Positions 35,153 through 44,341 of a stretch of 64,000 bases of DNA are shown here, one piece after another. A program made the translations under genes and the position numbers. The notes under the pieces were generated by a model. That model made no database searches and had not been told where the DNA came from. It saw only the letters and a list, made by a program, of their open reading frames with translations. The first letter of the stretch is position 1, and every line of letters begins with the position of its first letter. The stretch lies in NCBI GenBank assembly GCA_016712565.1, contig JADJQU010000003.1, positions 682,001 to 746,000 on the forward strand, read 5' to 3'. This DNA is from Planctomycetota bacterium. GTDB lineage: Bacteria > Planctomycetota > UBA1135 > GCA-002686595.

Positions 35153-38100
35153 ATGCGATCCATTGCCCTGGGCGCCTTCCTGATCAGCGCCCCGTTCGTT
35201 CCCTCGATCCGAGCCCAGGAGGCTCGACACGCGGCCGATCCGGCCCCCGGAACTCCCCTCGGCCCGGTCGCGGAGCCGCCGGCCAACAACATCGTCTACC
35301 CCGGCATGCCCCTGCCGCCGCTGGAGACGCGCAATGCCCTGGTTCCGAGCGGTTCGGGCCTGCCGGCCCTGCTCGACGACGGCGTTCCCGCGCCGACCGA
35401 GCGCCGGGTGCAGACCACCGAGTCGGGCGACGTGGTCGTCGAGGAAGGGGCAGGCGACCCCTTCTTCCTCTCCTTCGCCGGCGGCAGCCACTTCCCGCCG
35501 GTCGGCGAGAGCATCGACCCCGCCCTGGTGTCGGCCGCCTCCGCGGCCCTGGCTTCCGGCCGCAGTGAGACCTTCGCGTTCGTGATGTTCTCCAAGCGCA
35601 TGACGCCCGCGCGTCTGGCCGTCTTGGAGGGGCTCGGGGCGCGCGTGCAGTCCTTCCACCCCCACTACTGCCTGAGCGTCAAGCTGCCGGTGCTCTCCAT
35701 CGACGCCTGCGCCAGCCTGGACTTCGTGCGCTGGATCGGCGTCGCGACGCCGCAGCAGAAACTGCACCCGCGTCTGGTTCAGGAACTGGGCCAGACGGCC
35801 CCCGGCCGGACCGTGGACGTGTGGATCAACGTGTTCGAGTCCGACCTCAGCGCCGCCGCCAGCCGTGAATCCGTGGGCGTGGCCAGACTGTGGAATTCAG
35901 GGAGCGAGCTCGAAGCGCCCGCGAACGGCGCTTTCCGAGTCGCGAGCGGCGGCTGGCAGGAGGCCGCCCTGAGGGCGCAGGGAGTGTCGCTCGTCGAGTA
36001 CGTGGACTCGATTCGAGCGTTCCGCGCGCGCGTGCTGCCGAGCCAGATCGAGAACCTGGTGGGCCTCGACTTCGTGCAGTTCCTCGAGGCCGACCTGCCC
36101 GCCCAGCTGGCCCACGACGAATCCACGCCGATGGTCTCCAACGACATCACGCGGGCCTACTTCAACGGCGGCACCTCCCAGTGGGTCACCGTGGGTCACG
36201 TGGACTCGGGCGCCGACCTGACCCACCCCGACCTGGCCAACATCGCCGGCGTCGGCTGGGACTTCTCGGGCTCGACCACGCCCTTCGCCGACGGCTGCGA
36301 GCACGGCTCCCACGTGATGGGCACGATCCTGGGCAACGGGGCCGTGATCGGCAGTCAGAAGGGCAACGCCCCGGGCCTCGGCCGCTTCGGCGGCGCGGGC
36401 CGCGTCTTCATGGCTCGCAAGTACAACGACGCCTGTGCCTCGAACGGCACGTCGCTCTCGACCATCGCGGGCGTGCTCAATGCCGACTTCAACGACGGCT
36501 TCGCCATCTCGCCGAAACCCATCGCCATCAACAACTCCTGGGGCACCCTGGGCTCCAACTGGATCGGCAGCGAGGCCAACGCCCGGGAGCTGGACTATCA
36601 GGTGTACTGGACCGGCCAGGCCTGGATCTTCGCCGCGGGCAACGAGGGCTACGGCCCCAACATCCGCCAGGAGGGCACGGCCAAGAACGTGATCACGGTC
36701 GGGTCCGTGGACGACTACATGGTCAACGGCTACCTGCCGGGAAACCCCTCGGCCTTCTCCAGCACGGGTCCCTGCGGCGACGGCCGCTGGAAGCCGAACG
36801 TGTGCGCGCCCGGCGGCGCGATCAAGTCCGTGGATGCCAACAGCGGCAACGCCTACAAGGAAATGTACGGCACGAGCATGGCCGCCCCCCACGTCACCGG
36901 ACTCGTGGCCCAGCTGTGCGACATGGCGCCCTGGCTGCGCTATCGCTCCTGCGCCCTGCAGACCGTGCTGATGGCGAGCGCCACGACCTTCAACAACCAG
37001 GTCCTGACGCAGCCGCCCACGGCGAGCTGGGAGCACTTGAACACCTGGGGCGCGGGCCGCATCGACGGCATGCGCGCCATGCTCGGCACCGGGGATTCCT
37101 GGTGGAACACCTGGACCTTCGATCAGAACGACAACACCTGGAACTGGGGCGATTTCTCCGTGCCGGCGGGGACCACGCGCATCGTCGTGGCCATGCACTA
37201 CGACGAGGAGAGCGCCTCGCCCGGCGCGGGCCAGGCCCTGGTCAACGACTGGGACCTCTACCTGGATCAGGCGCCCATCGATCCCAACGGCAACAGCGGC
37301 GAGTGGGTCGCCCAGCAGTCTTCGCGGGACAACACGGAAATCCGCATCCTCGACAACCCGAACGCGGGCGCCTGGCGCTGGAAGGTCTGGCCCCGGGCAA
37401 CGCCGGTCAACCAGACGGTGCGCATGTCGGTCACGGTCTACTTCGTCGGGGGCCCGACACAGCCGGTGATGAGCGTGCAGACGAACATCGCCGATCCGTT
37501 CATCAAGCCCAATGAACACACCACGATTTCCACGACCGTGACGAACACCACCTCGTTCAGCGCCTCGGCGGCCTATCTGGACGTCCTGGACACCTTCGCC
37601 ACGGTGCATTCGGCCCTGGTGAACCTGTTCGACGGATCGGTCGCCAACGTGTCGGGCAACCACCAGGGCGGCCGCGACATCGAGCTGGGCAACATTCCGA
37701 AGAACTACGCTCGCGCGGTCACCTGGGACGTCAGCTGGTCCGGGGAGGGCAACTGGCCCTGGAATCCGGCCGTGTACGGGGACAACTTCAATGCGGCGGG
37801 CAACACCCAGGCCTACGTGACCGTGGACGGAACGCCCCCGTCGAATCCCTCGCCCATCAGCACGTCCCACGGATTCTGGACCTGGTCGGCCAATCCGACC
37901 GGCACGTTCCTGTGGAACACGCCCGCCGACAACCTCTCCGGCGTCGACGGCTACGCCGTGGCGGTCTCGGCGGGAGCCCCCGTGGACCCGGGCTTGGTGC
38001 AGAACCTCGGGGCGGTCAACAGCTGGCAAGTCACCCTGCCGGGGACGGGCTCCACACCGTCCTACATGTCGATCCGCGCGGTCGACAAGTGCGGCAACTG

Positions 38101-38896
38101 GTCGTCCTACGCCCCCATCGGCCCGTTCTTCGTCGACAACACGCCGCCCAGCACACCGGTGAACGTGGGCTCGTTCTACGCGCCCGGCAACTGGATCGGC
38201 TCCAACAACTTCGACATCACCTGGAGCCCCTGCGGCGACCTGCACTCGGGCGTGGCGGGCTACGGCGTGGTGGTCGATCAGAACCCGAACACGGTGCCCG
38301 GCGTGATGACGAATCCGGCGAGTTCGACGCTCTACTCCGCCGGCATCCCGGCGAGCGGCGCGTACTACGCCCACGTGCGCGCGGTGGACGCGGTCGGCAA
38401 CTGGAGCGCCACGACGCACGCCGGTCCGTACCTGTTCAATATCGCGCCGGTGAGCACCTACTGCGTCGCCAAGGTCAACTCGCTGGGTTGCACGCCGTCG
38501 ATCTCCTCCACGTTCCACGGCAGCGTGTACTGGACCACGGGCTTCCCGGTGCGTGCCACCAACGTGCGCAACAACAAGCCGGGGCTGCTCCTGTATTCGA
38601 CGACGGGACAGGCGAGCACGCCCTTCCAGGGCGGCACCCTGTGCCTGGCGGCGGCGATCCGCCGCTCGACGCCGCTCAGCTCCGGCGGCAGCCCCACGGG
38701 CAACGACTGCACGGGCGTGTACCAGATCGACATGAACGACTTCTCGCACGGGGTGCTGGGCGGCACGCCCGCGCCCGAGCTGCTGGTCCAGGGCACGCTG
38801 GTGCGCTGCCAGTTCTGGGGCCGCGACCCGGGCTTCGCCGCGCCCAACAACTCGTCCCTGTCGAACGCCCTGGAGTACTTCGTCTGCTACTACTGA
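35153..38896 (+). CDS. secreted subtilisin-like (S8) serine protease, large
   Basis: 1247 residues. Sec signal (MRSIALGAFLISAPFVPSIRA), long N-terminal pro-region (about 25-330), then the S8 domain with Asp351 (HVDSGADLTHPDL), His384 (CEHGSHVMGT), oxyanion Asn in INNSWG/AAGNEG and Ser575 (YGTSMAAPHVTG). A P-domain-like beta region (about 640-770), two fibronectin-like repeats, and a final ~140-residue domain from YCVAKVNSLGCTP that is shared with the VCBS protein. ATG 35153 is chosen because it opens the signal peptide. Stand-alone gene ending in a 17-bp terminator hairpin. Probably degrades extracellular protein. Confidence 0.93.
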   Translation: MRSIALGAFLISAPFVPSIRAQEARHAADPAPGTPLGPVAEPPANNIVYPGMPLPPLETRNALVPSGSGLPALLDDGVPAPTERRVQTTESGDVVVEEGAGDPFFLSFAGGSHFPPVGESIDPALVSAASAALASGRSETFAFVMFSKRMTPARLAVLEGLGARVQSFHPHYCLSVKLPVLSIDACASLDFVRWIGVATPQQKLHPRLVQELGQTAPGRTVDVWINVFESDLSAAASRESVGVARLWNSGSELEAPANGAFRVASGGWQEAALRAQGVSLVEYVDSIRAFRARVLPSQIENLVGLDFVQFLEADLPAQLAHDESTPMVSNDITRAYFNGGTSQWVTVGHVDSGADLTHPDLANIAGVGWDFSGSTTPFADGCEHGSHVMGTILGNGAVIGSQKGNAPGLGRFGGAGRVFMARKYNDACASNGTSLSTIAGVLNADFNDGFAISPKPIAINNSWGTLGSNWIGSEANARELDYQVYWTGQAWIFAAGNEGYGPNIRQEGTAKNVITVGSVDDYMVNGYLPGNPSAFSSTGPCGDGRWKPNVCAPGGAIKSVDANSGNAYKEMYGTSMAAPHVTGLVAQLCDMAPWLRYRSCALQTVLMASATTFNNQVLTQPPTASWEHLNTWGAGRIDGMRAMLGTGDSWWNTWTFDQNDNTWNWGDFSVPAGTTRIVVAMHYDEESASPGAGQALVNDWDLYLDQAPIDPNGNSGEWVAQQSSRDNTEIRILDNPNAGAWRWKVWPRATPVNQTVRMSVTVYFVGGPTQPVMSVQTNIADPFIKPNEHTTISTTVTNTTSFSASAAYLDVLDTFATVHSALVNLFDGSVANVSGNHQGGRDIELGNIPKNYARAVTWDVSWSGEGNWPWNPAVYGDNFNAAGNTQAYVTVDGTPPSNPSPISTSHGFWTWSANPTGTFLWNTPADNLSGVDGYAVAVSAGAPVDPGLVQNLGAVNSWQVTLPGTGSTPSYMSIRAVDKCGNWSSYAPIGPFFVDNTPPSTPVNVGSFYAPGNWIGSNNFDITWSPCGDLHSGVAGYGVVVDQNPNTVPGVMTNPASSTLYSAGIPASGAYYAHVRAVDAVGNWSATTHAGPYLFNIAPVSTYCVAKVNSLGCTPSISSTFHGSVYWTTGFPVRATNVRNNKPGLLLYSTTGQASTPFQGGTLCLAAAIRRSTPLSSGGSPTGNDCTGVYQIDMNDFSHGVLGGTPAPELLVQGTLVRCQFWGRDPGFAAPNNSSLSNALEYFVCYY

Positions 38897-38918
38897 ACGG
38901 ACGGCGGACCTGAATGGC

Positions 38919-38957
38919 GCGGGGCGCGCCCGGGAGGGAATCCCGGGCGCGCCCCGC
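38919..38957. terminator. 17-bp perfect hairpin between convergent genes
   Basis: Arms 38919-38935 and 38941-38957 pair without mismatch around a GGGAA loop, 22 bases after the subtilase stop. A second hairpin (CCGCGCCTG, 38969-38977, with 38982-38990) covers the stop codon of the opposing DUF1579 gene. Together they should block transcription in both directions, though T tracts are weak. Confidence 0.75.
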
Positions 38958-38980
38958 TTGTCCAAGGACCGCGCCTGCGC

Positions 38981-39469
38981 TCAGGCGCGGCGGTAGTGGC
39001 TCGACATCATCTTCACTTCCGTACCGTCCGGCAGCGTGCAGAACATCTCGAACAGGCGCTCGTTCTTGTTGATGTGCTTTTCCGTGGCGCGGTGCTTGAG
39101 CACCGAGTTGGTCATGCAGGAGAAGAACGAACCCTCGAGGTGGATCGTGTCGCCCTTCTGCTTGCCCGTGAAGGTGCAGAGCACCGGCGCCATGCAGTCG
39201 ATCCAGGTCGAGACGAACTTGCCGCTGTGGGGCTCGTACCCCATGGTCGCCGAGCCCACGAAGGGCGCGCCCATGAAATTCGTCTCGTAGCGGGACACGG
39301 TCCAGAACTCGCCGATCATGTCGATCTTCTCGGTCGCCAGGGTCTCCATGGGCGGCTGGCTTGGGTCCATGTAGAACTTGCAGGCCACCTTCCAGGTGCC
39401 GGCGTGTTCCTTGAGGAGGGCGTGCTCGGCGGTCGGCTGCGGCATCGGGGGCGCGGACTGGTCGCTCAT
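38981..39469 (-). CDS. DUF1579 family protein (cytoplasmic form)
   Basis: 162 residues without signal peptide: EHALLKEHAGTWKVACKFYM opens the domain, ATMGYEPHSGKFVSTWIDCM is the central sheet and EMFCTLPDGTEVKMMS the end. ATG 39469 has GGAGC upstream. Paralogue-like to the secreted protein at 7453-8046 but only distantly similar. Function of the family unknown. Single-gene unit. Confidence 0.82.
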   Translation of the reverse strand: MSDQSAPPMPQPTAEHALLKEHAGTWKVACKFYMDPSQPPMETLATEKIDMIGEFWTVSRYETNFMGAPFVGSATMGYEPHSGKFVSTWIDCMAPVLCTFTGKQKGDTIHLEGSFFSCMTNSVLKHRATEKHINKNERLFEMFCTLPDGTEVKMMSSHYRRA

Positions 39470-39825
39470 GGGAAGCTCCGAAGTCGGTGTGAGGCGAAGG
39501 GGTCGCCAGGGTGGCCTGGGCCCGGGGCGAAGCGCCCGGGAGGGGCCAGGGTAGCCGAGGCCTCCGGGACGGCTACCCCATCCCGCGGCCCAAACGAACT
39601 TCAAACACAAGGCCCGTGGGACGCGTCAGGGGCGGGCAGGCGCCCCGGTGCGGGTCGGCCTTCCAACGGTGCTCCGGCGCCCTTGGGCCGGTGCCGGGGG
39701 AACTGAAATCCACGCTCCGGATCGCGATCGGCCGCGGGTGCTTTGCGCACCACTCAGAGGCGCATGCCTCGCGCCGAAGTCCGGCCGCAGTGGCCGCGGG
39801 AAACAGCCCGGCCCAGGCCCGCCCC
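39470..39825. other. intergenic stretch without a visible gene
   Basis: 356 bases between two minus-strand genes. Frames are short or antisense-like, with no ribosome site. No hairpin or promoter was strong enough to name. Confidence 0.5.
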
Positions 39826-41001
39826 TCAGGGCAGATCGCGCACGAAGAGGTTGGCGAACTCGAGGCGGCCGCCGCCCTCGCCCAAGAGGCCCAGGGTGCC
39901 CCGGGCGGCGACGTCGGGCATTTCGAACTCGGATCTCTCGCCGTCGATGTCCACATCGAGTGCGTCGCCCTTGAAACGAGCGCGCACCCGCGTCCATTCG
40001 CCGCCGGACTTGGGCTTTACTGCGATCTCGAAGCCCTTCTCACCGCGCGCGCGCAGCACCGCGGTGGGACTGCCCTCCACGGCGCGCACGTCCAGGAGGA
40101 CCTCGCAGTCGCCGTGGTCCGCGGCGGTCCACAGCGTCGCGGCGGGCGACTCGCAGGCGAGCGTCCAGTCGCGGGGAAGCCAGTGGGCCGCGTCCGCGCC
40201 CGAGGGCTTGCGCCAACCGGCGAAGCCCGTGCCGTCGTACAGGGTCTTCCAGCCGCGGTCCGCCTGGGGCGCAGCGCGCGGCGGGGAGAGCTCCTTCACG
40301 CGCAGATTGCGGAAGTGCACTTCGCTGCCTTCCGACTCGAGGCACAGGTAGCCGCTCGGGTCGGAGAGCTCGCTGGCCCCGGAAACCAGGGCGCTGTTGA
40401 CCTCGAGTTCGAGCACGCCTCCGCGGCAGGTCACCTTGTAGTGGTTCCACTGGGGCGAGGGCTTGGCGCGCCGTTCGCTCGGCAGGCAGCGCTCCCAGCC
40501 CGACGGGTGGGGCCGATCGGGCTTCAAGCGCGCGCCGTGAATCGCAAAGACGTCGCCGTGGCTGGTGTAGTCCTTGGTCTCCGTGCCGTCGAGCACCTGC
40601 ACCTCGATCGACTTCGTGAACGGCACGCCCCGGGCGGGCAAGGCCTCCGAACGCACGAACACGCCGGCGTTCCCGCCCGGCTTCAGGTGGCGCCACTCCA
40701 GCTCCAGCACGAAGTCGCCGTACATCCGCTCGCTGCGCAGGACGCCCGTGGGCACGCCGCTGCACACGAGCATTCCGTCGCGCCAGGTCCAGGTGGCCGG
40801 CGCGCCGTTGACGTTGACCCAGCCGGTCAGGTCCGCGCCGTTGAACAGGGGCCGGAAACCGTCGGCGCCCATGGGCAACGAGGGCAACTGGGGCGTCTGG
40901 GGAGCGCTCGCGCAGGAGAGCGCGACCAGCAGGGCGAGGGGCAGCAGCGTGCGGGCATGGATCATGGGAGGATTGTGCACGGAACGGCCGGCGATCTCCA
41001 T
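39826..41001 (-). CDS. lipoprotein with two DUF1080 (3-keto-disaccharide hydrolase) domains
   Basis: 391 residues. Lipobox in LLVALSC. First DUF1080 domain (about 48-245): FRPLFNGADLTGWVNVNG, LRSERMYGDFVLELEWRH, GNAGVFVRSE, WNHYKVTC, FRNLRVKEL. The second (about 260-390), KTLYDGTGFAGWRKPSG onwards, is a shorter version lacking the middle of the fold. Characterised DUF1080 proteins of Bacteroidetes cleave 3-keto-glycosides; planctomycetes carry many. ATG 41001 is preferred because GGAGG lies 4 bases upstream; ATG 40965 has none but would also give a good lipoprotein signal. Faces the same way as the phosphatase gene upstream, 25 bases away. Confidence 0.85.
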   Translation of the reverse strand: MEIAGRSVHNPPMIHARTLLPLALLVALSCASAPQTPQLPSLPMGADGFRPLFNGADLTGWVNVNGAPATWTWRDGMLVCSGVPTGVLRSERMYGDFVLELEWRHLKPGGNAGVFVRSEALPARGVPFTKSIEVQVLDGTETKDYTSHGDVFAIHGARLKPDRPHPSGWERCLPSERRAKPSPQWNHYKVTCRGGVLELEVNSALVSGASELSDPSGYLCLESEGSEVHFRNLRVKELSPPRAAPQADRGWKTLYDGTGFAGWRKPSGADAAHWLPRDWTLACESPAATLWTAADHGDCEVLLDVRAVEGSPTAVLRARGEKGFEIAVKPKSGGEWTRVRARFKGDALDVDIDGERSEFEMPDVAARGTLGLLGEGGGRLEFANLFVRDLP

Positions 41002-41026
41002 GCGCCCTCCAGAGGAGGCGTCCGTC

Positions 41027-41686
41027 TCAGCGCTTGGGCTTGTCGGCGGTCAGTTCGGCCTCGGCGACCCACTGGCGGAAGCTGACCTCCCGCCCGGCGC
41101 GGACCTTGGCGTACTCGGAGACGATGCGGTCCAGGGTCGGCTCGCCCTGGAAGAAGCAGCGCAGGTCGCGCTCCACCTCGTTGAAGCCGTAGCGCAGGGC
41201 CAGCTGGCCCCGGGCCTCGTCCACCGGCCGCCGCTCCTTTTCCATGAGCCAGATCGCCGAGGCCACGCCCGAACGTTCCGAGCCGCTGGTGCAGTGGACC
41301 AGGATCGGCGTGGGCAGCTCGTCGAAGGCGTCCAGCAGCTTGAGGATCCGCGTGCGCTGGGTCGCGCGGCTGGAGGTCATCGACACGTTGCGGTACTGGG
41401 CTCCGTGCCGCGCGGCCACGTCGGCCTCGCGCACGCCCTCGGCGTCGGGGTCGTCTCCGGAAAGTCGCAGGTCGAGCACGCTCTTGATGCCGTGCTCGTC
41501 GATCAGACGGCCCAGGTCGTCCGGGGGCATTTCCGCCGAACGGTAGAAGCGCCCGGGCACGACGGCGTGGAAATTGTGCTCGAAGGCCTTGCTCCAGAAG
41601 TACGGCGAAGCGAGCGCCAGCAGGATCAGGAGCGGTGCGGCCACGAGCACCGCCGCGATCCGCCAAAGAAGCTTGCGGCGTGTCAC
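41027..41686 (-). CDS. membrane-anchored tyrosine/dual-specificity phosphatase
   Basis: 219 residues. One N-terminal helix (IAAVLVAAPLLILLALAS) leads to a PTP fold on the outer side, with the P-loop HCTSGSERSG (Cys132, Arg138) and a general-acid candidate in LSGDDPDAEG. Similar to bacterial dual-specificity phosphatase-like proteins in which VVPGRFYRSAEMPPDDLGRLI begins the domain. GTG 41686 overlaps the GNAT stop. Substrate unknown; the position behind carbohydrate genes is compatible with sugar- or protein-phosphate hydrolysis in the periplasm. Confidence 0.85.
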   Translation of the reverse strand: MTRRKLLWRIAAVLVAAPLLILLALASPYFWSKAFEHNFHAVVPGRFYRSAEMPPDDLGRLIDEHGIKSVLDLRLSGDDPDAEGVREADVAARHGAQYRNVSMTSSRATQRTRILKLLDAFDELPTPILVHCTSGSERSGVASAIWLMEKERRPVDEARGQLALRYGFNEVERDLRCFFQGEPTLDRIVSEYAKVRAGREVSFRQWVAEAELTADKPKR

Positions 41687-42219
41687 GGCCCCGTGGAAAT
41701 CTGCTTGTAGAACACGGTCGTGCTGCAGGTGCCGCCGCGCGGGAAGAGCGCGTACTCGGGGATGTCGCCCACGCGCACCCAACCGAGCCGGCCGTAGAGC
41801 CGCGCCGCGTCGCCGTCCGTCACGGCGTCGAGCACCAAGAGCGTCTTGCCCGACTCGCGGCCCAATTGCTCCGCGGCGAGCATCAGGGTCTCGCCCAAGC
41901 CCCGCCTGCGCGCGCGCCGGTGCACCAGCATCTTCGCCAGGTCCGCGCGGTGGGGCTGGTTTTCCATCTGGGCCAGGATGAGTTGCACGGTCCCGCACAC
42001 GCCCTGTTCGTCCAGGGCCACGAGCACGGCGCGCTCGCCCAGGGCCACGGCCGAGGCCACCTTGCGCCAGAAGGCCGCGGCCCGGTCACGGGTGAGCGGC
42101 AGGAGGAACCCTACCGAGGCGCCGCCCTCGACGCAGTCCACCAGCAGGTCGGTGAGGGACTCGATCTCGCGCTCGCCCAACGTCTCGAGGCGCCGCAGCT
42201 TCCAGGCCGCGGCCTTCAT
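41683..42219 (-). CDS. GNAT family N-acetyltransferase
   Basis: 178 residues with the GNAT fold: acetyl-CoA-binding loop RRARRRGLGETLM (R-x-x-G-x-G/A type), preceded by MLVH on strand 4 and followed by TLLVLDAVTDGDAARLYGRLGW. Overlaps the debranching enzyme stop (ATGA) and the phosphatase start (GTGA), so it is tightly embedded in the operon. Acceptor substrate not inferable. Confidence 0.88.
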   Translation of the reverse strand: MKAAAWKLRRLETLGEREIESLTDLLVDCVEGGASVGFLLPLTRDRAAAFWRKVASAVALGERAVLVALDEQGVCGTVQLILAQMENQPHRADLAKMLVHRRARRRGLGETLMLAAEQLGRESGKTLLVLDAVTDGDAARLYGRLGWVRVGDIPEYALFPRGGTCSTTVFYKQISTGP

Positions 42220-44306
42220 GACACCCGGCGATCCTTGGGACGCTTGCAGCCCGATTCGACGCAGGCCGCGGCGTCGCAGGGTGCGCCGTCGATGGCCTGG
42301 GGAGCCAGCACGGCGCGGTCGAGGCGCAGGAGCTCCCCCACCGACCAGGCCTGGAACGGACAGCCCCGCGGAGTGTGAGGCGCGTCTCCGTCGGCGATCT
42401 CGGACACGTGCCCCAGGCCCGCGTCCGCCAGATGGGCGAACAGCGGCGCCGTGAAGCGCTCGCGAGCCTCGCGGCGGGCGGCGTTGGTGCAGCCGCGCAC
42501 GCGCACCCAGGCCTCGACGAAGGGGCCCGCCATCCAAGGCCAGACGGTGCCCTGGTGGTAGGCGCTGTCGCGCTCCAGGGGGCCGCCCTCGTAGCGGCCC
42601 CGGTAGCGCGGGTCCCGCGGATCCAGGGAACGGGGCCCCATGGGCGTCCACAGGTGCTGCTCCACGCTGTCCACGACGGAGCGCGCGCGCTCGCGGTCCA
42701 GCAACACCAGCGGCAGGCCTCCCACGGCCAGCAGTTGGTTCGGCCGCAGGGACTCGTCGTTGCTGCCCGCCGCGTGGTTTTCGTCCACCACGTCGAACAG
42801 CGCGCCCGTCCCGGGATTCCAGAAGCGCGCCTGGAACGACCGCAGGCCCAGTTCGAAGGCCTTGCGGTAGGAGGGGCGGCGCCGCGAGGCACTCCACAGG
42901 GCGTTGAGCCACAGGGCTTGGATCTCCACCGGCTTGCCGATGCGGGGCGTGATCACGTGCTCGCCCACCTTGGCGTCCATCCAGGTCAGCTGCACGCCGG
43001 GTTCGCCCGCGCAGAGGAGCCCGTCGGCATCCACGGCGATGCCGTGGCGCGTGCCGCGGGCCGTGCCGTCGAGAATCGCCTGCACGGCGCCCGAGAGGAT
43101 CCGCTCGTCGGCGATCGAGAGCAGCGGACCCGGCTTGGCCGACTTCGCGCGACGGGAGGGTGACGCGCCCCGCGCCGGTTGGGAGGCCGCCCGCAGCTCG
43201 TGGACCGCGATCACGAACCACAGCGCCGCGTCCACCGAGTTGTATTCGGGAGCCTCCCCCGCGTCGGGGAAGCGATTGGGCAGCATGCCCTCGGACACGT
43301 GCCGCGCCCATTCCAGGAGGATCGAGCGCGCGTCCTCGAGTCGTTCACCGGCGAGGCACAGCCCCCGCAGCGCGATGAACGTGTCGCGGCCCCAGTCGCC
43401 GAACCAGGGGTAGCCCGCGATCAGCGTCGAACCCTTGCCGCGCTCGACCACGTAGGCTTCGGCGGCCCGCTCCAGGGGCGACTGGGCCTCGCGGCGCTCC
43501 AGTTCGGCCGCGCGCCAGGGCGCGATCAGGTCGCGCACGGCCGTGCGCTTCTTGCGCAGGTCCCCGAGCGCGCCCTCGCTTCCGAACACGAGCGCGGCCT
43601 CCCCCGCCGACAGGTCGAAGTGGAACGTGCCGGGCGAGGCCAGATCCTCGCGGTGATCGAATCCGCGATCGGCCTCGTCCGCGTAGTGGAAGTTGCGATA
43701 CCAATCCCGCCCCTCGGCGAAGCAGCCGTCGCCCATGCCGACCAGCGCGGGCGTGTCCGGGTAGGGCCGCCAGATCACCGAGGTGCCCTGGACCCTGCTG
43801 TCGAAATCGAAGTTCGGGTTCTCGTGGTGCAGGGCGTGGGGATCACGGCAGGAAAGGAACGGCCGCACCTCCAGCCGGCAGTCCGTCTGGGGCGTCACCA
43901 GTCGCCAGGAGAGCACCACCGCGGATCGGCCGCGGGGCATGAACAGCTCGTGCACCACGATCAGGTTCGGCGCGGGCGCAAAGACCCAGCGCGGCCAGGG
44001 GTCGTGGCGGAAGGAGACGATCGACGGGCGGGCATCGGGATGCAGAGCGCCGCCACCGTAGACGTTCGTCGAAAGCGGCAGGCGCTCGGAACCGCGCACC
44101 AGCCAGGCCTCGACACCCTGCAGCAGGGCGACGCGCTGGGCCGGGGGCCGGCTCGCGCTGATCAACAGGCCGTGGTAGCGACGCGAACGCGTGCCATCGG
44201 CGCGACCCGAGGCGAAGCCCCCCAAGCCGTCGGTCTCGAGCCACTCGCGCTGCAGGGGCGCCGTGGCGCAGTCGATCGTCGCGGGTTGGGATGCGGGGTC
44301 GTCCAT
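42216..44306 (-). CDS. glycogen debranching enzyme (amylo-alpha-1,6-glucosidase)
   Basis: 696 residues. N-terminal GDE_N-like domain: EWLETDGLGGFASGRADGTRSRRYHGLLI, then VYGGGALHPDARPSIVSFRHDPWPRWVF. The C-terminal (alpha/alpha)6 barrel holds GYPWFGDWGRDTFIALRGLCL (catalytic Asp), GEAPEYNSVDAALWFVIAV and VQLTWMDAKVGE, typical of GDE_C. It removes alpha-1,6 branches from glycogen in the cytoplasm. ATG 44306 is the first start in frame after the SDR gene, 35 bases away. A GH63-like glucosidase and a GT4 enzyme lie within 9 kb, suggesting a storage-polysaccharide theme. Confidence 0.92.
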   Translation of the reverse strand: MDDPASQPATIDCATAPLQREWLETDGLGGFASGRADGTRSRRYHGLLISASRPPAQRVALLQGVEAWLVRGSERLPLSTNVYGGGALHPDARPSIVSFRHDPWPRWVFAPAPNLIVVHELFMPRGRSAVVLSWRLVTPQTDCRLEVRPFLSCRDPHALHHENPNFDFDSRVQGTSVIWRPYPDTPALVGMGDGCFAEGRDWYRNFHYADEADRGFDHREDLASPGTFHFDLSAGEAALVFGSEGALGDLRKKRTAVRDLIAPWRAAELERREAQSPLERAAEAYVVERGKGSTLIAGYPWFGDWGRDTFIALRGLCLAGERLEDARSILLEWARHVSEGMLPNRFPDAGEAPEYNSVDAALWFVIAVHELRAASQPARGASPSRRAKSAKPGPLLSIADERILSGAVQAILDGTARGTRHGIAVDADGLLCAGEPGVQLTWMDAKVGEHVITPRIGKPVEIQALWLNALWSASRRRPSYRKAFELGLRSFQARFWNPGTGALFDVVDENHAAGSNDESLRPNQLLAVGGLPLVLLDRERARSVVDSVEQHLWTPMGPRSLDPRDPRYRGRYEGGPLERDSAYHQGTVWPWMAGPFVEAWVRVRGCTNAARREARERFTAPLFAHLADAGLGHVSEIADGDAPHTPRGCPFQAWSVGELLRLDRAVLAPQAIDGAPCDAAACVESGCKRPKDRRVS

Positions 44307-44341
44307 GGTCAATTCCGCGCTCAAAGGGGCACCTGGGAGAT

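Noticed and set aside
35897..38965. 1022-residue open frame on the minus strand
   Set aside because: Antisense to the subtilase, whose triad, signal peptide and terminator are clear.
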